Assembly: GCF_041260155.1 (NCBI RefSeq)
Contig: NC_091933.1
Coordinates: forward strand, 21,936,599 to 22,000,598
Direction: 5' to 3'
Length of the DNA stretch: 64,000 bases
From: Ptychodera flava
Lineage: Eukaryota; Hemichordata; Enteropneusta; Ptychoderidae
The notes under the pieces were generated by a model, which worked only from the letters and a program-made list of their open reading frames with translations, was not told the origin of the DNA and searched no databases. Positions 44,296 through 64,000 of the stretch are shown piece by piece (within the stretch, counting starts at the first letter, position 1; every line of letters begins with the position of its first letter). Both the position numbers and the translations under genes were made by a program.

Positions 44296-47200
44296 TTCGC
44301 ACAGACATTATGAATAAACATAAATCTCATTGCACAATTAGTGACTTTTTACCTCTGTCATTGAGGTGGCCATGTGAACAGAAATCCCAGAACGAGTCAG
44401 CATCTATATCTGTAAATCAATGATGTGAATTAGCTCTGCTGACCCAAAATGTGGCAGTACAGGGTCCATGGTGACGCCTGTAAGTTAGGATTGAAACACT
44501 GTATAAGTGTATAGGTGTATCCTCGATCACTTTTACAGAGGGGTTTGTCAATAATGCCAGATAGAACCAGCTGTAAGAATTGACAGGGTCCTTATGCCAC
44601 AGGAAAGCCCTTGAAAATCTGCGAATTTTAAAGTGTTCTTCAAAGTCCTGGAACATTGATAAGCCACCCATGATTTTCCAACATTATGAAATGATTGGTT
44701 ATGACATTGTAAAAATGATATATTAAAATGACATTTTTTTAAAATTGGAACTTGAAACTGGTATTTTGGACCTCACAGGGTCCTTGAAAATTGCTAAAAA
44801 ACTCCTTGGAAGTCGGTGAGTTTTAAGTGAGTATTAGTGTATGGACCATGGTTGAGGTTTAATCATCTCATGGAATAAACATCAGTAGTCCAAGACATCC
44901 TGGTCAGTCTTACTAATCCAAGAGTCTCTGATTGGATGCAAAGTCAGACGAATCAATTTTTAAGTTTATTGATAAATGATTTTCCTTCATAAGTATGTAC
45001 AACAGAACTATGCAAAAAATTAACATATGTGATTTTGCAGTATTAAAGAACTATTATTTTTTAGTGCTTCTTTTGAAAATATAAGTTGCAATGCCTTCAT
45101 GCAGATCACCTACCAAAGGTTTTAATTTGGTTATTATCTGGTTATTAGCCTTGCCTAGTTATCCATTTGGAATATTTTAACATTTACATTGCTTTCATAT
45201 TTGAAAATTGCAGCACAACAGTATACTTTGATAAAAAAATTATGCCCATATTATATGTACTATTTATCAATTTTAAAAAGATTTCATAATTGTAGTACAT
45301 TTTTAATAATCAAATACATCATATTCCACAAAACTGCCATGTTAGAACGTATCTTGTTTTGCTGATTACAGTGGTTTTGTGTTGAACCGGTGGGAGTATG
45401 GGAACTAGACGGACGGCGTTCTTTGAAGAGTTGACAACACTGTCAGGCATAGTTTTCCACAAAGCGGTAATATCGGTCAATAAACATCGGCCCTTCAAAA
45501 GTTGAAACATTGTCTGGAAGAGGGTCATGTGTAGTCAAAATAACACCACACATCCACACACACACGCCACTACAAACTGTCAAGAACGCATCATTGTTGT
45601 CAAAATAGTGTATTATACTTTTAAAAAAGTATACTTTTAAAGAAAGGCTTTATGTAAAGGTTGTACAAGTGCCATTTAAAAACTTGTCACACAAAAAGTC
45701 CTTGTTGAAAAGTTTTATTTATCCAGTGGCAGACAACAAGTGAATGCACTCAGGGTAGCAGGCATGGTGTGTAAAGATCAGATACTGTTGCTTTGTCTGT
45801 GTGAGACCTCCTTCCAGACAATGTCAGCTTTCACAGAGTTGATGTGTCTGTAATCAGCTGATAATACCACTTTTAGCATATAGTTACACCAGATAGCATT
45901 GGCAACTCCTCAGCAGTTTTACGCCGGAATAAAAGGTGCACAGTGTTCTATAGACTCAGTACGCCCAAGATATCATGCGATGGTGGTACAAACTAATATA
46001 GAAATACACGTACTTGTACGGACGTTTGTGCATGTGACTTTGTTGGTACTGTGGTCCATTTGAATTCCGGGTTTGACCCATTTGACAGTTTGTCTAGTTC
46101 CAGTTCTACCTCTGTTTCAATGCAAACCATTGTCAGTGGGCAGGAGCAGTGCTATTAATCTTAAAAGGATGAAGTGTTTATATTTGTCACTTTTGTATAA
46201 TTTCATGAGTCACTTTAGTGCTTTGTTGTCTGACACTTTGTGTTGCAGTAGTTGATACAAAACTTCAACCCTGCCAGTTGACTGTTGGTTGATCACTCTG
46301 GAACTGTGGATAAATAATGCATCGGCATAACCAATGAAAGACATTTGGCATTAACCTCTAAAAGCGCAAAGTTTTGAGGTTTGGACATTTGACTATGAAA
46401 TTATGAATTGAATTTTCCCAACAGGATACATTAATAATTATGTTTGAAGATTATACTGCGGAAGAATTTTTTTGGACAGCAAACAAGTTCAAAGCAAAAC
46501 CTCTGTGGTGAGTTCCCAACATGGTTTCAATGAGGTAACCATGACATTTTGTTAGTGCAGCTTTGTGCAGGATCAGGGCTCCCCCCCCCCCCAAAAAAAA
46601 AGGGAGATGACTTTGTCTTGTGCTTCTTTTATTTATCCACTGCCCCTCGGAAAACCGTGCCATGAATCTTGGTATCTTTTTTTTTTGAGAGAGAGAGAGA
46701 GATCCAGTCAAATGATCTGACAGGAACTCTAACAAACCACAGACTTAAACACTGTATATTTATGCTATAGTTGGTGCTTGCAATAATGCATTGAGTCACA
46801 CAGTGTCTTTTGTTCATGGGTTAATTTTCTAAGTATTAGCTATCCCATTGTTTCTTACATGTAGCAGGAACTCCATGGTGAAAACAGTGACATTGTTAAC
46901 ATGGGTTAGAAAGATTAACTACAAGATTTTTCAGTATGTTTGTTCAGAAGTTACCCTGCACAGAGGTGCAAGTTCAAAGGTACATTTCATAGATCCATAC
47001 AACATGTGTATTCCACTTTTTGTTCAAGTATGCAGTGCACTTGCACTGATCATAGTTTTTAAGGTGAAGTTTTTAAGGTTTATGTCAAATATGATCGTTG
47101 ACTGCAAAGGATTTCAAAATTCAATAGTTTAAGTAGTTTACATGTATTGTAACTTGACAACTTTTTCTCGAACTACAAGACTGCCGACTAGAGCAAAAAC

Positions 47201-47975
47201 TTACTTCAATTTTCACTCATGTACTTTTGTTTAATCAGAGAATGTGTATATTTCATTTTGTTTTAGGCAGGGGATATGTATATTTCATTTTGATTCAAGC
47301 ATGCGGTTTGTATAGAGTTTGTTTTAAGCAAAGCATATCTGTATATTATTGCATCTATGAGAACCTGAATGCCAGACTGAAATCTATTTACATAGTTTCA
47401 TAACATTTCATGTATGATTTCTCTCTTACTGTGATTTGTGAAGGCTATTTTAAAGAGAGTTGGCAGAAATGAGTTTTCGTTTACATTGCCAGGTCAAAAT
47501 GTTTTATCTTAACAATATCAAACCTGATGACTTGATTGCTTTAGCTTCAATATATGCAATGAAAAACATCCTCTCCTTTCCTTGTAAAATGCTTGTTATT
47601 ATGTTACCGTTTTAGCTCTTTGAAATTAATGATGTACATTCTGTAGAAAGCCTATGACTCTAATATTGCCGAAAGATTAGTGTACTGTTTAATTCACTGT
47701 TTTTACATGTACTGTTTTGAAATAAAAAAAAAACAGGTACAGAGGACTCAGTATTTTGTTCCTATTTTGTATGCTGAATGCACAACTCATAGAGCCTACA
47801 TTTAAATTTCATGTTGTGTGAGTGTCATTGAAATGCTGTGTTTTCAATCCTAATCCATGGTTTAATGTCTTGAATTTCTTAGTTTTAGCTTTTTTCCAAG
47901 AGAATATGCAGATAGAACTCACATGTCCGATAGCCTCTGTCAATCATTGACAGTAATCAATACATATCGGTTAAG

Positions 47976-48222
47976 TCACAGTCCCTCTAACACGATTGGA
48001 ACTAATTTAGGATAATTGGGTCTTCATATTTTTCACATTTCTCAAAAATGTTAGGTGCCATATAGCTGAATGTTGCAATATTACAAATTAATCATAAAAA
48101 TTAAGTTTAACTAGCAAAGAAAAGCAGGTAAGCTTACATTTGTAGATTAAACAGATATTACTTCACCATCCAATTATCCCAAATTAGTCCGATCGTGTTC
48201 TCTATGAATAGAGGGACTGTGA
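47976..48222. mobile_element. 247-bp inverted-repeat element
   Basis: TCACAGTCCCTCTAACACGA with ATTGGAACTAATTTAGGATA at the left pairs with the right end. The right arm carries an extra 10-11 bases but otherwise matches over more than 40 bp (ACACGATCGGACTAATTTGG). No open frame and no clear target duplication. Confidence 0.75.
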
Positions 48223-48830
48223 TACAGCAACGTTATATGATCTGAAAAGTAGTATTAAGTAAAAGTCACTCTGTCAAAAGTCCTTATAAATAAAAGTTAC
48301 TCAGTCGCCCCAAATTTGCATATATCCATTTATGGCAAATTGTATTGACGGTTATTTTGTCACCCCAAATTTGCATATATCCATATGTGGTAAAGTAGGC
48401 ATGTCAGTTATGTCTACTCATGATTGAATGGTGGTAGTGCTATACAGTATCAATGGTGCACATTTGTTGTACCACCCACTTTCTGAAGATTAGTGGTTTG
48501 CTACTGAAAATGAAAGTGCAATACTCGACCAAAAGTCGAGGTGACTTCTGCAAGTATATGGGCCATCAAATTTACAGCGTTACATAAAGTCAGAACTGGT
48601 AGTAGCTTGCAATAAAACTCACTTTCCTAACCAAGCATGTCTGTTGTTTACATTTATCATTTCTGACAGAATTGCATTGTGTTCTTTACCCTGTCAAAAC
48701 TGTGCCGAGTATCTTCTTCAATCTAATTTTCCTGTGTTGGAGTTGACCAGAACTGACTTTGAGATAAAATGGTGACAATATTCGGCAGTCGGCAATTGCT
48801 ATTAATTTGTACATCCCTTTCCGTTTTCAC

Positions 48831-49280
48831 TGTTTTAACAGTTACTAGTATTTCCAATCTACTGAAATTTCATCAGGGCTGTCTTTGGTATGTTGACCAA
48901 GTTACATCATTTTTAATTGTGTTTTTTTTTAAATCTTGGCAGTTCATAAATATTTTCGCTCCAAAAACAATGATTTGTAAGAGAAGAGATGTGAAGACAA
49001 CAAGTAGAACTTCCAATACAGAGCATGTTTTCTTGTCTATCGTTATACATGAATGTTTGTCACACCTTTTTCATACTACGTTCATTTTCCTTCTACCTTC
49101 AGTAATTTTGCGTATCTTCTAATAATGTCAAATTTTCAAAAACTGTCTACGTCAGCACCTTGCACCTGTTGTAATACCAACAGATTGGAGGTATTATTAA
49201 TGTTGTCCGTGACATTTCGGGTCATATTTTCAGGCAGCTCTCATGTTTTTAGGGATATTTGTTTTAACAGTTACTAGTAT
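48831..49280. repeat. 21-bp direct repeats bracketing 408 bp
   Basis: TGTTTTAACAGTTACTAG plus TAT occurs exactly at 48831-48851 and 49260-49280. The enclosed sequence has no poly-A or inverted ends, so it is either an insertion with a long target duplication or a partial tandem duplication. Confidence 0.6.
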
Positions 49281-49630
49281 ATTTTATCACATTGGAATAA
49301 TGTCTTACAGGGTCTTGTCCAAATACGAATGATTTTGGATTTTGAAGAACTGGCCATCGTGTACATTACAATGCCTGAAACTGCCGTTGGTGGTGCACTT
49401 CCGCCACTATCCAACAACTCTATCAAACCACCTGTTGCATGTTGAAGCTCGATGACAGCGAGGATGTTTCGAGTTCGAATGACCGCGTTCTAATTCTCCC
49501 AAGTGAATGGTATTTGCCTTCTGCAGGGGAAACCCCAATTAATAAATAATAATAATAAATAAATAATTTTAAATGGCAATTAAGTTTATGAAACTGTGCT
49601 CTTGCCCATGTTCTTATAACTCGCACGCTT

Positions 49631-49635
<5 letters not shown>

Positions 49636-49675
<40 letters not shown>

Positions 49676-50950
49676 TATTTCAAGAAACAGCTCATATGAC
49701 ACTAAAAGTTAAATAAAATAAAAAACTAACAAAGCGAGGATTTAAACGCAATCTCTGTACAATATTTTTCCAAAAAGCACTGTTAAGACGCACATACATA
49801 GACAAAGCAGCACCAATTAAAGAATTTTCACTTTTTTTCCGATCTTAGATCAAACCTGGATCGCAAAGTGCGTTGCTTGCTTTCAAAAGTCATGATATTA
49901 TTATTTACAAATTAGTACTTGTAATACTTAGTTTACGGTCAACCCGTAACAAGATTCTGAATACGTTATTGTATGCAACACGGACGTCATTGATGCACTT
50001 TTTCGTGAAAAGACGCCATAGGTGCGAACAATAATAGTGCAATAAGCTTGAAACAGAGTTATTTTAACTAAATAAGAACAGTTCCAAAATTGGCGGACAA
50101 GAGAATTGGCATTAATATAAAAAGACCTCATCTGACGCTTTATGTCATCGATATCATTACCCATACAATTCAAAATTACTCCAAGGTATGAATGGTTATC
50201 AACAAAAGACAACATGGTGTCATTAAGGTAAACATGAGGGATATGAACAATTTTAAGTCGATCTGGAATAACAGCAAGGTATTTCGATATTTTTGGATTG
50301 AAAATAATGTCGTGATCGATAGTATAGATATAACAAGTTTTCAAAAGGCTATTGAGGCCCTTCACTGTTGACAGATCAAAACAATATCGTCAGCATATAA
50401 CAGATGATTAATGCACATACCGGCAACATGGCAACCAACTTTTGTATTGACAAGTAAATTACTAAGGTTATCAATGTACACGGAAAAGAGACTATTGCAA
50501 ATTGGAAAACGCTCAGATAAAACAGATCCCTATTTGACACAAAACTCTTGATGTCTGTAGCAATAAGTTAAAATTCTAACTATGAAAACAAGTATGCCTC
50601 TATCAAGCAATTTACGGAATAATGTCCAGTGATTCACTCTATCGAACGCCGTAGTGGCGTCTGAAAAGCAAAGAAACACGGGACTATTATGACGATTGTA
50701 AAAATCAACAAATTCTTTCAAAAGGAAAACACACATATCAATAGAGTGACTTTCTTTGAACCCGAATTGGTAGTCAGCGGTATTGAGTAACCTGTCACAT
50801 CAAAATTTCATACAACTTGGAAATAACTGTTGCAATGGCGATTGGACGATATTTACTTGGGTCAGTCACATCACCGTGAATGGTGCTGAACACAGTTTTC
50901 TACCATGCTGAACAGAGCATTTATTGGCAATGTTGCGTGAATCCTTTCAA
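49636..50950 (-). mobile_element. Non-LTR retrotransposon (LINE) reverse-transcriptase fragment
   Basis: In minus-strand order: DPSKYRPIAIATVISKLYEI, a segment with FSDATTAFDRVNHWTLFRKL and LDRG, a catalytic CINHLLYADDIVLIC motif (near 50375-50420), then VYLNDTMLSFVDNHSYLGVI and CSYLVKITLFQAYCTIIVRT. These are consecutive motifs of LINE reverse transcriptases and their downstream region. The frame changes at least three times and contains stops, so it is a dead 5'-truncated copy. It ends at 49636 in AAATAAAGTA plus a (TTA)n tail of about 12 units. Confidence 0.8.
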
Positions 50951-51589
50951 ATGATCACGAAGTTCAATTTACCATAAATTTCACATTAAAGCAAAATGTC
51001 TTCTCTTAAGAGAATGCTGTTCAAGGACATTTTGTTAAAAAGAGAACGGCGTGGAAAGCTGGCAGGACGATTTAATAGAATCATATATTGTACTCATAAG
51101 ACAAATTATAAACAGTACTGACACTGAAACGGGTTCATCATTTGTCTCAACTTCATGCTTTATCATAACGAGAAAAATAATGTACAAGAACATACAACCA
51201 TGTTAATGATTTCATGATAACTTACTCTTTCTGAGATTTAAAACCATAATTAACAAACTGAACTGGACTCGGTACGTTGATCTAATACTAAGTTTTCTGA
51301 GGAGTCCTAAGCCAAACACTACGTAACTACAGATAGGGTCATTGCCTCCGCCTATAAGGTGTGATAACTGCCTCCCGCTGGGTCTTTTTTGCGGTAACCC
51401 ACGAAGGGAAACAGGGAAATGAATGTTAATCAGGACACAGCCGAACAGTTTTGATAGGCCTCACGGCTTCGGCAAGCTTAGAGTCCACGGGCGTTCTTCA
51501 GCTAATGTAACAGAGCCTGTCGGACGTAGTCCTGCCCAGTGGTGCGGACATTTTCCAGCTAAAGATCACCTGTAGTTGGGAGATAGCTG

Positions 51590-51955
51590 CACTCAGGCTA
51601 GACTTGGTTCAAGTCGGTGAATTTAAAAAAAATAAAATCATTTCTCTTGTGTCTCTCCTATTTCGTACAAACCTATCCGGAATATGGCAGCTCACGCCAG
51701 GTTTTCCCAGCGATTGAATGCGTCACGTTTGAGTCTGCGCAGTAGTGAGTTAGTTTCTGCCGGATTCACCTGTGATTCCGGTGAAACTCCGCTGTATAGC
51801 GTTCACTCTGGTTCACTCCACTCATCGCGTTCACCCTACTCATCGCGTCCACTCACGCGCGCGTTTCACATGAAAGCAAGGTACAAATCATTGCGTTCAC
51901 TCCACTCAACCATTCACAAATCACAGACTTGAACCAAGTCTACACTCAGGCCGGC
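51590..51955. mobile_element. Probable 360-bp inverted-repeat element
   Basis: CACTCAGGCTAGACTTGGTTCAAGTC at the left (about 51591-51616) faces its complement at the right (GACTTGAACCAAGTCTACAC at 51927). The 15-bp core GACTTGAACCAAGTC and a following CTCAGG are shared. The interior is GC-rich with CACTC and TTCACTC repeats and no convincing frame. Confidence 0.5.
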
Positions 51956-52534
51956 GCAACCACAGTAAAAACGAAGGAAGCCAGCGCAAGGCCCCAAGGT
52001 TACAATTCAATGCAGCCAGGTAGGGAGAAACGTGCCTCCGTAAAATATCGAACCATGTTACACATCGAGTGGGACTTTGTTTACAATTGCCGGATATACT
52101 TCTACGTCGAAGTCGGTCATTCCGCCCTATACTACACCACACTTTGTGGAGTATTCGTGCTTCTGCTCTGCAAAACTACAATATCCCAATGATCATCTAT
52201 GCCTAGATTGTGATTAGCAACCAGTACGCAAGTCGGCATTTTTAACTAACCCGTCAAGCACTAACCGCTGATAAATCCCCGTTGAAATTCAAGCATAGAA
52301 ACTACACCATTGCATGAAATGTCCAAAGTTCAAACTGCCATCGATAATACACTCACCGAAAACAAATTCCGGCCGTGCTCTTTAAACATAAAGTCTGAGC
52401 TGAAAGACATTTTTTTTTTGACAGCCTGTCCGTAGCAAGTGAGCCATTTATCTAGTGGACAATTGTGGACATTGCTGTACCCTGGCAGGTTATGCTACTG
52501 AAAGACTATCCAAATATTAAAGCGTTCAAATAGC

Positions 52535-52800
52535 ACTGATCGCAAAATGACGTCATTTTTCATTAATATGCAAAAATAAATATTTGTCCGCATTTTCCGC
52601 AAGAACAATACAAATAAAAACTGCTAGTGTTACAATTGATACGAAAAGTCACACGAATTTATGGCTCAGACTACAAGCTGCAACTACAGCCACGCATGCA
52701 TCAACAAAATTTGTCCGAATTTCTAGCAGCAGTGTCCGATGTCGCACGCTTTGCAGTTATATTTAGTAACAAACCTGAAATCGCGATATTACCGTAACCG
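52535..52800. mobile_element. 260-bp inverted-repeat element just upstream of the ACE gene promoter
   Basis: Begins near GCACTGATCGCAAAATGACG and ends near TTAGTAACAAACCTGAAATC. It matches, on the opposite strand, the two pieces at 28488-28625 and 30128-30213. It lies about 45 bp before the TATA box and contains TGACGTCA (CRE-like) in its left part. Confidence 0.6.
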
Positions 52801-52830
52801 TGCTAACATTTCAGATATCGCGTTCATAGA

Positions 52831-52900
52831 GCGCATGCGTACATTATAAAGAGGCCAAACAAGTCCGATAGAGAAAAAGTTGTGTCACGTGATACTGATA
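52831..52900 (+). promoter_or_regulatory. Core promoter of the ACE-like gene
   Basis: GCGCATGCGT (52831-52840), close to an NRF-1 site, is followed by TATAAA at 52845-52850 and a CACGTG E-box near 52887. A start about 30 bp past the TATA box would give a leader of about 80 bases before ATG 52959. This is motif-based inference. Confidence 0.5.
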
Positions 52901-52958
52901 CCGACAGAGCACCTTCAGTCTGAAACAGAAGAGCATCAGCGTGTGGAGTGGACGCATC

Positions 52959-63381
<10,423 letters not shown>

Positions 63382-64000
63382 GTAAGCTGAAACAATTGGA
63401 AATGAAAGGCGGGAAAAATGCTCCTTTATACCAACATTTGAAACGTGATCGTCCCGCCCTAAGTTTTGATAACGCGCTGCAAATGAATTTTATTCACTAC
63501 ACTCAGTGTGACAGTTTTCGGACGACCTCAGTTTTCGGACGTTTAGTGACATACTGTTAGTTACACTCACTTCGCTCCGTATCGATAGCGTTTTACAGGT
63601 CATGTGACCTCATATTAAGTCACATGACACTGTTGTCCCGTTTTCGATGGTTTTTTTTGGTAGAAGCTATGAGTTCGCTACGAGCGGCGGTCACAATTTG
63701 TCGTTTGACATAGCGTCAGTGATACTGTCAACATTCTGCCGTCAGGTCAAAGTAACTGAAATTTTGACTAAAGTCCTGATTTAGCATTGAATTTTGAATG
63801 TGGGGGAGAATAATGGTTTTGAAAATATTCTTTCCATTGTTCGCTACGATTACATGTAGTTTTAACGAAAACTGCGCAGTTTTTTCGAGAAAAAAAAGTA
63901 CATTTAATGAACGTAAGAGGTGTACAAGTTTTCGGACAGACAATATTTAGCATTATTGTGTAAACGTAGTAAGTGACTTACCGCGTAAAAACTTGACAGG

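Noticed and set aside
48769-49122. 117-codon plus-strand frame
   Set aside because: AT-rich, no recognisable motif, no splice partners and it overlaps the 21-bp direct-repeat segment; treated as chance.
51280-51600. Possible structured RNA (GC-rich CCTCCCGCTGGG region)
   Set aside because: I could not find a tRNA, snRNA or rRNA signature, and the stretch abuts an inverted-repeat element.

Overview
This is animal nuclear DNA: genes are split into many short exons with GT/AG junctions, introns are long, and repeats dominate. Two genes are recognisable by family, an IL-17-receptor-like type I membrane protein and an angiotensin-converting-enzyme (ACE) family peptidyl dipeptidase. Together with an Ngaro/PAT-like tyrosine-recombinase retroelement and abundant short inverted-repeat elements, they suggest a marine invertebrate, plausibly a non-vertebrate deuterostome (hemichordate, echinoderm or lancelet grade). 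The species cannot be fixed from sequence alone. Layout: (1) 0.5-5.5 kb, minus strand: the 3' part of a multi-exon gene I cannot name, with exons joined by matching intron phases; its introns hold a repeat-rich block at about 2.35-4.25 kb. (2) 5.9-9.0 kb: a tandem array with about 70 copies of the 15-bp palindrome CTGCCCTGAGGGCAG or its complement, which resembles the consensus site of AP-2 (TFAP2) factors. It is followed by a 102-nt hairpin, GATA microsatellites and a roughly 527-bp inverted-repeat element sitting between two GATA arrays. (3) 11.3-16.5 kb, minus strand: an Ngaro/PAT-type retroelement fossil with split direct repeats. (4) 17.2-43.2 kb, plus strand: the IL-17R-like gene, about 16 exons. 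It encodes a signal peptide, an IL-17R D1-like fibronectin fold, two consecutive D2-like folds, one transmembrane helix and a roughly 210-residue tail with no visible SEFIR domain. Its introns carry repeated copies of several short element families, a LINE 3' end split by an insertion, and a nested block at 27.65-30.21 kb. That block includes a 1,047-bp element with CAC-starting inverted termini and a perfect 5-bp target duplication, the hallmarks of Transib/RAG-type transposons. (5) 43.2-52.8 kb: intergenic, with short inverted-repeat elements and a LINE reverse-transcriptase fragment. (6) 52.96-63.4 kb and beyond the window, plus strand: the ACE-like gene, eight exons in phase, through the HEMGH zinc motif and the third zinc ligand; its 3' part lies outside. 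No operon-like relations exist. The two recognised proteins act at the cell surface or outside the cell and show no sign of working together; they are simply neighbours in the same orientation. No tRNA, rRNA or CRISPR feature was seen.
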